From Rhodopseudomonas_A sp036404135 (lineage in GTDB: Bacteria; Pseudomonadota; Alphaproteobacteria; Rhizobiales; Xanthobacteraceae): 64,000 bases of DNA. How positions within the stretch are numbered: the first letter of the stretch is position 1; the number at the start of each line of letters is the position of its first letter. The translations under genes were made by a program, and so were the position numbers. The notes beneath the pieces are model-generated. The model was not told where the DNA came from. It did not search any database and saw only the letters and a program-made list of their open reading frames with translations. Location: NCBI RefSeq assembly GCF_036404135.1, contig NZ_DASWPE010000096.1:1-64000 (forward strand). The letters run 5' to 3'. Below, in pieces: positions 53,420-63,359 of this stretch.

Positions 53420-54441
53420 TGGTCGACGCACCGGCATTGTCGGTCGAGGGGCTGACCGTCAAATTCGCCGATCGGGGCGGCGACCTGACCGCCGTCAGCA
53501 GTCTCGATTTTGAATTGGCACGCGGCGAAACGCTGGCGCTGGTCGGCGAATCCGGATGCGGCAAGTCGCTGACCGCGCTGGCTCTGCTCGGCCTGGTCAA
53601 CCCGCCGGGACGGCTCGAAGGCCGTGCAATCCGGCTCGACGGCCGCGACATCCTCGGGCTGCGCGGCGAAGCGATGCGGCGACTGCGCGGCAACCGCATC
53701 GCGATGATCTTTCAGGAGCCGATGACGGCGCTGAACCCGGTGCTCAGCATCGGCGCGCAGATCGTCGAGGCGATCCGCGAACATGAGCGCATTTCCCGTC
53801 CGGCCGCGCGCGAGCGGGCGGTGGCGCTGCTCGATCGGGTGCGGATTCCCGATCCGCGCCGCCGTTTCGACGACTATCCGCACCGGCTATCCGGCGGCAT
53901 GCGGCAGCGCGTGATGATCGCGATCGCACTGGCCTGTTCGCCGTCGGTGTTGGTGGCCGACGAGCCGACCACCGCGCTCGACGTCACCATCCAGGCGCAG
54001 ATTCTCGAACTGATCGACGAACTGAAGCGCGAGACCGGCGCCGCCGTATTGCTGATCACCCACGATCTCGGTGTGGTGGCAGAGCACGCCGATCGTGTGT
54101 TGGTGATGTATGGCGGCTGCAAGGTCGAGGAGCGCGCCACCGCCGATCTGTTGCGGACGCCGCTGCATCCCTACACCCGCGGTTTGATCGCGGCCCGTCC
54201 GCGACTCGGTGTTGACAACGGCTTTCGGGCGCGGCTCACCGAAATTCCCGGGATGGTGCCGTCGCTGCGCGAGATGCCGCGCGGCTGCCGCTTCGCGCCA
54301 CGTTGTCCGCTGGCGATCGACGCCTGCCGTATCGCTGCGCCGCCGTTGATCCCGGTCGGCGCGGGGGGATCTGTGGCCTGTCTCAGAATCGAGGAATCGC
54401 GTGTTTCAGAGTTCGCATCCGGTGGTGCCGGCGCATCTTGA
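53419..54441 (+). CDS. ABC importer ATPase, DppD type
   Basis: A 340-residue ATPase. Walker A is GESGCGKS, signature LSGGMRQR, Walker B VLVADEPTTALD, His switch ITHD. The C-terminal oligopeptide-transporter extension has RGCRFAPRCP and a later Cys, a site for an iron-sulfur cluster in DppD-like proteins. The 3' end overlaps the next gene by 41 bases. Confidence 0.88.
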   Translation: MVDAPALSVEGLTVKFADRGGDLTAVSSLDFELARGETLALVGESGCGKSLTALALLGLVNPPGRLEGRAIRLDGRDILGLRGEAMRRLRGNRIAMIFQEPMTALNPVLSIGAQIVEAIREHERISRPAARERAVALLDRVRIPDPRRRFDDYPHRLSGGMRQRVMIAIALACSPSVLVADEPTTALDVTIQAQILELIDELKRETGAAVLLITHDLGVVAEHADRVLVMYGGCKVEERATADLLRTPLHPYTRGLIAARPRLGVDNGFRARLTEIPGMVPSLREMPRGCRFAPRCPLAIDACRIAAPPLIPVGAGGSVACLRIEESRVSEFASGGAGAS

Positions 54442-55399
54442 ACCGCTGCTGGCGGTCGAGGACGTCGCCGTCCGCTTCCACAGCGCGCGCGGCGCGACGC
54501 GGGCGGTCGATGGCGTCTCGCTGTCGATCCGGCCCGGGGAGACGCTGGGACTGGTCGGCGAATCCGGCTGCGGCAAGACCTCCCTCGGTCGCGCGATCGC
54601 CAGGCTGGTCGAGCTGGAGGCCGGCAGCGTGCGGCTCGGCGGCGTCGATCTGACGCGATTGTCGCGGAGACAATTGAGGATACATCGTAGCGACGTGCAG
54701 ATGGTGTTTCAGGATCCACTCGCCTCGCTCGACCCGCGCTGGACCGTTGGAGCGCTGATCGCTGAGCCGCTGAACATTCATCGCATCGGCAGCCGCACCG
54801 AGCGGCGCGACCGCGTCGCCGATCTGCTCGCCAAAGTCGGTCTGCCGCCCGATGCTGCCGCGAGGTATCCGCACCAGTTCTCCGGTGGCCAGCGTCAGCG
54901 CATCGGCATCGCGCGCGCGCTGGCGCTCGACCCGAAACTGCTGGTGCTCGACGAGCCGGTGTCGGCGCTCGACGTCTCGGTGCAGGCGCAGATCCTCAAT
55001 CTGCTGGTCGACCTGCAGAAGCAATTGGGTGTCGCCTACCTCTTCATCAGCCACGATCTGTCGGTGGTCGAATATATCAGCGACCGCGTCGCCGTGATGT
55101 ATCTCGGCCGCATCGTCGAGATCGCGACGCGCGAACAATTGTGGTCAAGCCCGGCGCATCCCTACACGCAGGCGTTGTTCGCCTCGATCCCCCGGCTCGA
55201 TGCGGCCACCGCCGGGCCGCGCGCGGCGCCGCTGAAGGGCGACTTGCCGAGCCCCTATGCGCCGCCGCCCGGTTGTCGGTTTCACACTCGTTGCGCGATC
55301 GCGCAGCCGCGCTGCCGCAGCGTGAGCCCGGAGCTTGCCGCGATGCCGCGGACGGCGCACGCGGTGGCGTGCCATTTTCCGACGAGCAGCAGCGCTTGA
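54401..55399 (+). CDS. ABC importer ATPase, DppF type
   Basis: A 332-residue ATPase. Walker A GESGCGKT, signature FSGGQRQR, Walker B LLVLDEPVSALD, His switch ISHD, and C-terminal GCRFHTRCAIAQPRC. Start GTG 54401 overlaps the upstream gene, and the following sequence (VEDVAVRFHSARG) is the usual first strand. It completes a full importer: two binding proteins, two permeases, two ATPases. Confidence 0.88.
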   Translation: MFQSSHPVVPAHLEPLLAVEDVAVRFHSARGATRAVDGVSLSIRPGETLGLVGESGCGKTSLGRAIARLVELEAGSVRLGGVDLTRLSRRQLRIHRSDVQMVFQDPLASLDPRWTVGALIAEPLNIHRIGSRTERRDRVADLLAKVGLPPDAAARYPHQFSGGQRQRIGIARALALDPKLLVLDEPVSALDVSVQAQILNLLVDLQKQLGVAYLFISHDLSVVEYISDRVAVMYLGRIVEIATREQLWSSPAHPYTQALFASIPRLDAATAGPRAAPLKGDLPSPYAPPPGCRFHTRCAIAQPRCRSVSPELAAMPRTAHAVACHFPTSSSA

Positions 55400-55654
55400 A
55401 CAGATGCTGCGACCCTGCCGCGATCGCCGCCGATTTCGGCTGTTGCGTATTCGGCGGGCGTCCCCGACGCTTCAGAGGCGCCTTGACAGTCTCCCACTCT
55501 TTCGCGCTTTGGTGGACATTCCGCAATTCGCAATCTGTCCCGGGAGGGGAATAGCCCTCAACGTATGCGGTGGATGCAACTGCGGAGGCGCTTTCATCAC
55601 CGCGAGCGCAACGACGACCGGCAGCAGCGTCAACAGCGCCAAAACAACGAACGG

Positions 55655-56440
55655 CTAACCGATGAATTCGAGCGCTGCGCCGTGGGTCAGCGCGGGATCG
55701 AGGATAGCCGGCTTTGCCCCAGTCAATCCGATTGAAACGGGGCCTTCGCCGCGCGTTCCGAGATGGGCGGCGATTAGCTTATCGGACGAACCGTTGCCGC
55801 TGGGACTAGCCAATACCACGGTGGTCTGGCCGATCCGGAGTTGCGCCAGCCGTAGCCCCGACCCCGGCAGGACGAATGAAAGGGCTGCAGGCTCGCCCAA
55901 TAACGCCGAATAGCGCGCAATGCTGCGGTCGAGATCCGATACGGCGACGACGACGACGCCGATCCCCTGCGCTCCGTTGCGATGGCTGCGGACCGCGCCT
56001 TCGGGCACGACGCGCAGCGCCCGCGGCGTGACGTCGCCGCAGAAAAACGGAGTGTCGCTGGAGGGCGACCGCGCGGTCTTCCATTCCAGCCGAACGCCGT
56101 CCGGTCGGGCGCGGCCACCCTCGATCGGGGACTCGACGTCGAGCCCGCGGGATTGGATCGCGGCCACATCCCGATCGATGTCGTCGGGCAGCAGGGCGAA
56201 ATCGACCAGGCCAGGCCCCGCTCGATCGAGGACCCGCCACCATCGGAAGTCCGGGTCGGGGCGGCTGAAGGCGATCAGTTCGAAATACGATCCGTCGGCA
56301 AACACCACCAGCGCATTCCGCGAGCCGCGGCCGGGATGCTCGCCGCCTTCCTCGACGGTGAAGCCGAGACGACGATAGTCGGCGATCGCCTGGGCGAGAT
56401 CGGCGACGGCGATCACGACGTGGTCGAGTGCGAACGTCAT
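55655..56440 (-). CDS. VOC/glyoxalase-fold protein
   Basis: A 261-residue protein of the glyoxalase-like domain 3 type: ALDHVVIAVADLAQAI at the start, PGRGSRNALVVFADGSYFELIA in the middle, and a second half-repeat GIGVVVVAVSDLDRSIARYSA. These enzymes bind a metal and act on small reactive substrates. ATG 56440 is chosen because GGAAGG precedes it and the fold begins there. Orientation is opposite to the flanking importers. Confidence 0.82.
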   Translation of the reverse strand: MTFALDHVVIAVADLAQAIADYRRLGFTVEEGGEHPGRGSRNALVVFADGSYFELIAFSRPDPDFRWWRVLDRAGPGLVDFALLPDDIDRDVAAIQSRGLDVESPIEGGRARPDGVRLEWKTARSPSSDTPFFCGDVTPRALRVVPEGAVRSHRNGAQGIGVVVVAVSDLDRSIARYSALLGEPAALSFVLPGSGLRLAQLRIGQTTVVLASPSGNGSSDKLIAAHLGTRGEGPVSIGLTGAKPAILDPALTHGAALEFIG

Positions 56441-56944
56441 TGCAAATTCCTTCCAAACTCCGTCTGAAGTCTTTGAGCGCTGTCGGCGTCGTGCGTGCGG
56501 CCGGCGACAAGCCGCGGTTGGTCCTACGGCAGCACCGCGAGGGCAGTGCCCGAGTGTGTCAGGTCGTTGCGCGAATTCAAATGGCAGGCGGCACTCATTT
56601 TTCCGCCCATCGCGGAATTGCGTTGCCTGTGTGCGATGTCGTCGCCAACGATTTTCCAAAACGATCGGTCTGCAACGTGAGGTTCAGGATATTCGACCGC
56701 TCGCGCGTCAGTTCGAGTCAAGCGATGCCGGCGAATCGAAAGCTGTCATTTGCCGTGGCGTCAGGGCGCCCGCGTATCGGCGTGGTGCAGAAGTCGTTGA
56801 GCTCGATCGACAGGAGTACGCGTGCAACGCTGGCGGTCACAGCAGAAACTTTCCTGGGCTGGATTGAATAGGGAATGACTCGATCGAGGGGCGTGTCGTA
56901 TCGTCCCGCGGCTTGCCCGACCGCAGCGATTATCTGGAGCATCC
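56441..56944. other. Intergenic region before second peptide importer
   Basis: About 500 bases. Frames are open in places (for example plus 56428-56871) but lack known motifs and conserved start signals, so they are not called. The region must contain divergent promoters for the VOC gene and the importer operon; no clear pair is seen. Confidence 0.35.
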
Positions 56945-58561
56945 ATGGCTTTTTCCCGTTTTGAGATCAACCGTCGAACCGCGTTGCTGACGTCGGCCGC
57001 AATCGCCGCCAATGTGCTCAATCCGATGCGGGCCTTCGCGGAGGAGACGCCGCGCAAAGGCGGCGTGTTCAATGTCCATTACGGGGCCGAGCAGCGGCAG
57101 CTCAATCCCAGCCTGCAGGCTTCGACCGGCGTCTACATCATCGGCGGGAAAATTCAGGAGCCGCTGGTCGATCTCGACGCCGCCGGCAACCCGGTCGGCG
57201 TGCTGGCGGAGAGCTGGGAATCGTCGGCGGACGGCAAGACCATCACCTTCAGGCTGCGCAAGGGCGTGGTTTGGCACGACGGCAAGCCGTTCACCTCGGA
57301 CGACGTCGCCTTCACCGCACTGAACATGTGGAAGAAGATCCTGAACTACGGCACCACGCTGCAGCTGTTCCTCACCGCGGTCGACACCCCCGATCCGCAC
57401 ACCGCGATCTTCCGCTACGACCGGCCGATGCCGCTCAACCTGCTGCTGCGGGCGCTGCCCGACCTCGGCTATGTCTCGCCGAAGCATCTCTACGAGACCG
57501 GCGATATCCGCCAGAACCCGACCAATCTCGCGCCGATCGGCACCGGCCCGTTCAAATTCAACAAATACGAACGCGGCCAATACATCATCGCCGATCGCAA
57601 CGACAATTACTGGCGGCCGAATGCGCCCTATCTCGACCGCATCGTCTGGCGCGTGATCACCGACCGCGCCGCGGCCGCCGCCCAGCTCGAAGCCGGCGAG
57701 CTGCATTACAGCCCGTTCTCCGGGTTGTCGATTTCCGACATTGCGCGGCTCGGCAAGGACAAGCGCTTCGTGGTCTCGACCAAGGGCAACGAGGGCAACG
57801 CCCGCAACAATACCCTGGAGTTCAATTTTCGCCGCAAGGAGCTGTCCGACATCCGGGTGCGGCGCGCGATCGCCCATGCCATCAACGTGCCGTTCTTCAT
57901 CGACAACTTCCTCGGCGACTTCGCCAAGGTCGGTACCGGGCCGATCCCGTCGACCTCGACGGATTTCTATCCGGGCCCGAACACTCCGCAATACGCTTAC
58001 GACCAGGCTAAGGCGATCGCGCTGCTCGACGAGGCCGGCTACAAGCCAGGCGCCGGCGGCACCCGGTTTTCGCTGCGGCTTCTGCCGGCGCCCTGGGGCG
58101 AGGATATCTCGCTGTGGGCGACCTTCGTCCAGCAATCGCTGGGCGAAGTGGGCATTCCGGTCGAGGTGGTCCGTAACGACGGCGGCGGTTTCCTCAAGCA
58201 GGTCTATGACGATCACGCCTTCGACCTCGCCACCGGTTGGCACCAGTACCGCAACGATCCCGCGGTTTCGACCACGGTGTGGTATCGCTCCGGTCAGCCC
58301 AAGGGGGCGCCGTGGACCAACCAGTGGGGTTGGGAAGATCCGGTGATCGACCAGATCATCGATGACGCCGCCACCGAAATCGATCCGGCAAAACGCAAGG
58401 CGCTGTACGCCGACTTCGTTATCCGCGCCAATTCGCAACTGCCGATCTGGACGCCGATCGAACAGATCTTCGTCACCGTGATCAGCGCCAAGGCGCGCAA
58501 CCATTCCAACACGCCACGCTGGGGCTCCTCGAGCTGGCACGATCTTTGGCTATCCGCGTGA
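56945..58561 (+). CDS. Peptide-type ABC substrate-binding protein 3
   Basis: A 538-residue SBP family 5 protein. N-terminus FEINRRTALLTSAAIAANVL ends near FAEE, a Tat-like signal with paired Arg. Family blocks include KGVVWHDGKPFTSDDVAF and IGTGPFKFN. It is not close to the first two binding proteins, so its importer serves another ligand. First gene of an operon of four. Confidence 0.86.
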   Translation: MAFSRFEINRRTALLTSAAIAANVLNPMRAFAEETPRKGGVFNVHYGAEQRQLNPSLQASTGVYIIGGKIQEPLVDLDAAGNPVGVLAESWESSADGKTITFRLRKGVVWHDGKPFTSDDVAFTALNMWKKILNYGTTLQLFLTAVDTPDPHTAIFRYDRPMPLNLLLRALPDLGYVSPKHLYETGDIRQNPTNLAPIGTGPFKFNKYERGQYIIADRNDNYWRPNAPYLDRIVWRVITDRAAAAAQLEAGELHYSPFSGLSISDIARLGKDKRFVVSTKGNEGNARNNTLEFNFRRKELSDIRVRRAIAHAINVPFFIDNFLGDFAKVGTGPIPSTSTDFYPGPNTPQYAYDQAKAIALLDEAGYKPGAGGTRFSLRLLPAPWGEDISLWATFVQQSLGEVGIPVEVVRNDGGGFLKQVYDDHAFDLATGWHQYRNDPAVSTTVWYRSGQPKGAPWTNQWGWEDPVIDQIIDDAATEIDPAKRKALYADFVIRANSQLPIWTPIEQIFVTVISAKARNHSNTPRWGSSSWHDLWLSA

Positions 58562-58585
58562 TGCGAATTCGGCCAGAATGACCCG

Positions 58586-59563
58586 ATGCGCATCCTTCAC
58601 CTCGCGGGGCGGCGGCTCGCCGCCTCGATCCCGACCCTGTTGCTGATTCTGATCGGCGTGTTCCTGCTGCTGCAATTCGCACCCGGCGACACGGTGGACG
58701 CGATGATGGCGCAGATGGGAGGCGGCGACGCTGCGACCGCGCGCGAACTGCGAAAATTCTACGGCCTCGACCTGTCGATTCCGATTCAGCTCATCAACTA
58801 TTTATGGAAGCTGGTCCGGCTCGATCTCGGCTTCTCCTCGATCTACGGCAAGCCGGTCGCCACCGTGATCCTGGAGCGGCTGCCGCCGACCATCCTGCTG
58901 ATGACGGCCTCGCTGTCGTTTGCGTTCTTCGCGGGGCTTGTGCTCGGCGTCGTCGCGGCGCGCGCCTTCAACAAATGGCCCGATACGCTGATCTCGACGC
59001 TCGGACTGATCTTCTATGCGACGCCGTCGTTCTGGTTCGGGCTGATGGCGATCGTGGTGTTCTCGATCTATCTGCAATGGCTGCCGGCCGGCGGCTTCGA
59101 GGACATCGGCACCGGCAGCAGCGGGATCCGGCGGATGCTGGATATTGCCGGCCATCTGGTGTTACCGACGCTGACGTTGGGTCTGATCTTCCTCGCGATC
59201 TATCTGCGGATCATGCGGGCGTCGATGTTGGAAGTGCTGAATCTGGATTTCGTTCGCACCGCGCGCGCCAAGGGGCTCGACGAAACCCGCGTCGTCGTTC
59301 GGCATGTGCTGCGCAACGCGCTGCTGCCGATGATCACGCTCATCGGGCTGCAAGCCGGCACCATGCTCGGCGGCTCGGTGGTGGTGGAGAGCGTGTTTTC
59401 GTTGCCCGGTCTCGGCAGGCTTGCCTATGAATCGGTGGTGCAGCGCGATCTCAATACGCTGCTCGGCATCGTGTTCGTCTCGGCGCTGCTGGTGATGGCG
59501 GTGAATTTCGTGGTCGACCTGCTCTACGCACGGCTCGATCCGCGCATCTCCGCGGAGGCCTGA
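58586..59563 (+). CDS. ABC importer permease, DppB type (second system)
   Basis: A 325-residue permease: LLLQFAPGDTVDAMM near the start, GLDLSIPIQLINYLWKL, and EAA loop DFVRTARAKGLDETRVV. The gene follows the binding protein by 24 bases. Confidence 0.88.
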   Translation: MRILHLAGRRLAASIPTLLLILIGVFLLLQFAPGDTVDAMMAQMGGGDAATARELRKFYGLDLSIPIQLINYLWKLVRLDLGFSSIYGKPVATVILERLPPTILLMTASLSFAFFAGLVLGVVAARAFNKWPDTLISTLGLIFYATPSFWFGLMAIVVFSIYLQWLPAGGFEDIGTGSSGIRRMLDIAGHLVLPTLTLGLIFLAIYLRIMRASMLEVLNLDFVRTARAKGLDETRVVVRHVLRNALLPMITLIGLQAGTMLGGSVVVESVFSLPGLGRLAYESVVQRDLNTLLGIVFVSALLVMAVNFVVDLLYARLDPRISAEA

Positions 59564-59566
59564 GCC

Positions 59567-60397
59567 GTGGACGCGGTGCAGCGCTATTTCCGCAGCCCGG
59601 CCGCGGTGATCGGCCTGATCCTGCTGCTGATCGTTGTCGCGATGGCGATCGGCGCCGGCTGGCTCTACCCGCGCGATCCGTTGGCGCTCGCCGGCCGGCC
59701 GCTGCTGTGGCCATTCTCGAATCCGCGCTTCCTGCTGGGAACCGACAATTCCGGTCGCGACATCGCCGCGCAGATCTTTCACGGTGCGCGGATTTCGCTG
59801 CTGATCGGCGGCGCCGCCACCGCGATCGCGGTCACGATCGGCGTGCTGATCGGCGCCGTCGCCGGCTATTATGGCGGCTGGATCGACAATATCCTGATGC
59901 GGGTCACCGACGCGTTTCAGATCCTGCCGAATTTCGTGCTGCTGCTGGTGCTGGTCGCGGTGTTCGGCTCGAATCTCACCACGGTGACCATCGCTGTGGG
60001 CGTAGTCTCCTGGCCTGCGCCCGCGCGGCTGACGCGCGCCGAATTCCTGTCGCTGCGCAATCGCGAATTTGTCCAGGCCGGCCGCACGCTGGGCATGAAG
60101 GATGCGCAACTGATCCTCGGCGAGATCCTGCCCAACGCGCTGCCGCCGGTGATCGTTTATGCCAGCGTGGTGATGGCGGTGGCGATCCTGCTGGAAAGCG
60201 CGCTGGCGTTTCTGCGGCTGTCCGATCCCAATGTCGCCTCCTGGGGCAACCTGATCGGGCTCGGGCGCGACGTACTGCGGGTGCAGTGGTACGTCGCGGC
60301 AATCCCTGGTCTGGTGATCCTGATCACCGTGCTCGCGGTGTCGCTGGTCGGGCAGGGGTTGAACGACGCGCTCAATCCGAGGCTGAAGGGCCGATGA
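59567..60397 (+). CDS. ABC importer permease, DppC type (second system)
   Basis: A 276-residue permease with LLGTDNSGRDIAAQIFHGARIS, VAGYYGGWIDNILMRVTDAF and the EAA loop EFVQAGRTLGMKDAQLI. Start is GTG 59567, three bases after the previous stop. It overlaps the ATPase start by ATGA. Confidence 0.87.
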   Translation: MDAVQRYFRSPAAVIGLILLLIVVAMAIGAGWLYPRDPLALAGRPLLWPFSNPRFLLGTDNSGRDIAAQIFHGARISLLIGGAATAIAVTIGVLIGAVAGYYGGWIDNILMRVTDAFQILPNFVLLLVLVAVFGSNLTTVTIAVGVVSWPAPARLTRAEFLSLRNREFVQAGRTLGMKDAQLILGEILPNALPPVIVYASVVMAVAILLESALAFLRLSDPNVASWGNLIGLGRDVLRVQWYVAAIPGLVILITVLAVSLVGQGLNDALNPRLKGR

Positions 60398-62034
60398 CGC
60401 ACACCGATGCGCCCATCCTGACGCTCGACCGTCTCTGCGTCAGACTGCCGTCGGGCGCCGACCGCGAGCACGCCGTTTCCGACGCGACGCTGTCGATCGC
60501 AACCAACGAGATTGTCTGCGTGGTCGGTGAATCCGGCTCCGGCAAATCGATCATGGCCAATGCCGTGATGCGGCTGTTGCCGGGCGGCGTCGCCATCGAC
60601 AGCGGCCGCGTGCTGTTCGAAGGCCGCGATCTGGCGCGGGCCAGCGCCGCCGAGATGCAGAAGGTGCGCGGCGCGGCAATCGCCATGGTGTTTCAGGAGC
60701 CGATGAGTGCGCTCAATCCGCTGCGCACCATCGGCGATCAGATCGGCGAGATGTTTTCGATCCATACCGAACTGTCCCGGAGGCAGATCCGTGGCCGGGT
60801 GCTGGCGCTGCTGGAGGACGTCCGGATCGCCGATCCAGCGCGCGCAGCGGCCGCCTATCCGCATGAACTCTCCGGCGGGCAACGCCAGCGCGCGATGATC
60901 GCGATGGCGCTGGCGCTGGATCCGCGGTTGTTGATCGCGGACGAGCCGACCACCGCGCTCGATGTGACGACGCAGGCGCAGATCCTCGAATTGATCCGCG
61001 AGCTGCAGAAGCGCAGGAAGACCGCGGTTTTGTTTATCACCCATGATTTCGGCGTGGTGGCGGAAATCGCCGACCGCGTCGCGGTGATGCAGCGCGGCGT
61101 GATCGTGGAGCAGGGGGCTGCCGACGACGTGCTGAACCACCCGCAGCATCCCTATACGAGGCAGCTGATCGCCGCGGTGCCGCCGTTGACGTCGCCGCCG
61201 CCGCGGCCGTTGTCGGAGCACAGCATCCTGTCGATCGGCAACGTCACCAAGACCTATCGCAGCGGCGGATTTCTCGGCCGCGCCGCGCAGGTCACGACCG
61301 CGGTCAAGGGCGTGTCGCTGACCTTGCCGAAGGGCGCCACACTGGGAATTGTCGGCGAGTCCGGCTCCGGGAAATCGACGCTGGCCCGTTGCATCATCCG
61401 GCTGATCGATCCCGACAGCGGCGCGATCATCCTGGAAGGCCGGGACTGGGCGCGGATGAAGAAGGAGGATGTGCGCCGGCAGACCCGCCATATCCAGATG
61501 GTGTTTCAGGATCCGTTCGCGTCGCTCAATCCGCGGCGCAAGGCTGTGGAGATCGTGGCGCAAGGACCCATCATCCACGGCACGCCACGGGCGCAAGCGA
61601 TCGCAGAAGCCTACGAACTGTTCGCGCTGGTCGGTCTCGATCCGGCGGCCGGCGATCGCTTGCCGCACGAATTCTCCGGCGGCCAGCGCCAGCGGATCGG
61701 ATTGGCGCGGGCGCTGGCGCTGAAGCCCGACGTACTGATCGCCGACGAGGCGGTGTCGGCGCTCGATGTCTCGGTGCAGGCGCAGGTGCTGAAGCTGCTC
61801 GCTGATCTGCGCGAACGGCTCGGGCTGTCGATCATCTTCATCACCCACGATCTGCGCGTGGCGGCGCAGATCTGCGATCTTGTCGCGGTGATGAAGGATG
61901 GCGAAGTGGTGGAGCACGGCCCCGCCGGCGAGGTCTTCACCCGGCCGCGGCACCCGTATACGCAGGCGCTGCTGGATTCGATCCCGGGCGGCGATTTCGC
62001 CCGCAGCCATCCGGTCGAGGTGCCGGCGGCGTGA
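60394..62034 (+). CDS. ABC importer ATPase with two fused nucleotide-binding domains
   Basis: A 546-residue protein in which DppD-like and DppF-like ATPases are fused. Domain 1 has GESGSGKS, LSGGQRQR and LIADEPTTALD; domain 2 repeats them as GESGSGKS, FSGGQRQR and LIADEAVSALD (Pro of DEP replaced by Ala in the second Walker B). ATG 60394 is chosen because it overlaps the permease stop; the longer open frame lies within that gene. It completes the second importer. Confidence 0.88.
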   Translation: MTHTDAPILTLDRLCVRLPSGADREHAVSDATLSIATNEIVCVVGESGSGKSIMANAVMRLLPGGVAIDSGRVLFEGRDLARASAAEMQKVRGAAIAMVFQEPMSALNPLRTIGDQIGEMFSIHTELSRRQIRGRVLALLEDVRIADPARAAAAYPHELSGGQRQRAMIAMALALDPRLLIADEPTTALDVTTQAQILELIRELQKRRKTAVLFITHDFGVVAEIADRVAVMQRGVIVEQGAADDVLNHPQHPYTRQLIAAVPPLTSPPPRPLSEHSILSIGNVTKTYRSGGFLGRAAQVTTAVKGVSLTLPKGATLGIVGESGSGKSTLARCIIRLIDPDSGAIILEGRDWARMKKEDVRRQTRHIQMVFQDPFASLNPRRKAVEIVAQGPIIHGTPRAQAIAEAYELFALVGLDPAAGDRLPHEFSGGQRQRIGLARALALKPDVLIADEAVSALDVSVQAQVLKLLADLRERLGLSIIFITHDLRVAAQICDLVAVMKDGEVVEHGPAGEVFTRPRHPYTQALLDSIPGGDFARSHPVEVPAA

Positions 62035-62054
62035 CGTGCCGCTGCATTTGCGAG

Positions 62055-63359
62055 CTACGCGATCTCCCTGGAGTCGCGATGGCGATAGAGCACCATCATC
62101 AGCGGCGCGAACGGCCGCAGCAATTCGTTGGCCGGAATCGGCGTCGGCGCGGTGAACGGCAGCGCCAGCTCGTCGTCGGGCGCGCCGCGCACCGCCTTTG
62201 ACAATTCGTCGCCGAGCGCGATCGACAGCGCCACGCCGCGACCGTTGCAGCCGGTCCAGCCATAGGCGTTCGGGCCGAGCCGATGAATATGCGGCAGGTA
62301 GTCCGGGGTCATGCCGATCAGCCCGTTCCAGACATAGTCGAACCGGACCTCGCCGATCTGTGGCCAAAGCCGCTGCAGCCGCTGCGCCACCCGCGCCTTC
62401 AGCGTCGCGGCCTGATTGAACGGCCGGATGATCGCGCCGCCGGTGACGAAGCGGTTGCGCGCATCGAAACGGCCGAAATACAGCTCGCCATGGGTGTCCG
62501 ACATGGCCTGCCGGCCGGGAATGATGCTGCGCCGCACATTGTCGCTGAGCGGCTGGGTCACCATCTGCCACGACCGCACCGGAACCACTTCGCCGTCGAT
62601 CGAAGGCGCCAGCGATTTTGTAAACTCGCCGCTATAGGCGTTGCTGGCGACCACCAGCGCCCGGCCGCTGATCTGCCCCCCGACGGTCTTGACGATCCAG
62701 CGATCCTGCTGCCGCTCGATGCCGATCGCCGGCGAGCGCGCGAAGATCCGTCCGCCCTGCGCCAGCACGGCGCGCGCCAGGCCGCGGGCCAGCGCCAGCG
62801 GATTGATGTGGCCGCCGGTCTTGTTCCAGAAGCCGCCGTACCAGGCGTCGGAGCCCAGCATGTCGCGGGCCTGGTCGCGCGAAAGCAGTTCGACCGGGGC
62901 GCCGAATTTCGACCATTGCCGCACCCGGCGCTCGGCGATCTTGATCCGGCCCGGCGAATGCACCGGCTGCACCCAGCCGGTCTGCTCCTGCTCGGCGTCG
63001 ATGGCGTGGCGCCTAGCGACATCGAACAGTGTCGAGGCGCTGTCGCGCAGCAGGCCGACGAAGCGCTCGCCGGCCGCGCCGTGCTTGGCGACGATGTCCT
63101 CCGGATCGGGCCGCGACAGCGTCGGGATCACTTGGCCGTTGTTGCGGCCGGACGCGCCCCAGCCAGGCTCGGCGGCTTCGACCACGGCGACATCCACTCC
63201 GGCCTCGCGCAGATGCAGCGCGGTCGACAGTCCGCTGAAGCCGGCGCCGATCACCACGACGTCGGCGCGTTCCTCGCCCAGAAGTTGTGGTAGCTCCGGT
63301 CCCGGCGCAGTGACCGCATGCCATAGCGAGTCGGGCCAGCGGACGTCCGCGTGTTGCAT
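62055..63359 (-). CDS. FAD-dependent amine/amino acid oxidoreductase (DAO family)
   Basis: A 434-residue flavoprotein. The dinucleotide-binding motif is VVVIGAGFSGLSTALHL (residues about 34-50). GWGASGRNNGQVIP is the usual FAD-contact segment of the gamma-glutamylputrescine oxidase and related group. A late RFDYVWNGLIGMTPDYLPHI, with YGWTGCNGRGVALS, closes the FAD domain. It converges with the second importer and could process what that importer takes up, such as an N-methylated or polyamine compound (inference). Confidence 0.87.
   Translation of the reverse strand: MQHADVRWPDSLWHAVTAPGPELPQLLGEERADVVVIGAGFSGLSTALHLREAGVDVAVVEAAEPGWGASGRNNGQVIPTLSRPDPEDIVAKHGAAGERFVGLLRDSASTLFDVARRHAIDAEQEQTGWVQPVHSPGRIKIAERRVRQWSKFGAPVELLSRDQARDMLGSDAWYGGFWNKTGGHINPLALARGLARAVLAQGGRIFARSPAIGIERQQDRWIVKTVGGQISGRALVVASNAYSGEFTKSLAPSIDGEVVPVRSWQMVTQPLSDNVRRSIIPGRQAMSDTHGELYFGRFDARNRFVTGGAIIRPFNQAATLKARVAQRLQRLWPQIGEVRFDYVWNGLIGMTPDYLPHIHRLGPNAYGWTGCNGRGVALSIALGDELSKAVRGAPDDELALPFTAPTPIPANELLRPFAPLMMVLYRHRDSREIA

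Noticed and set aside
56428..56871. Possible gene in the gap before the second importer
   Set aside because: No domain, no ribosome site and codon pattern unlike neighbours.
59707..60393. N-terminal extension of the fused ATPase to give 775 residues
   Set aside because: The extra part is an out-of-frame reading of the permease gene; ATG 60394 overlaps the permease stop in the usual way.
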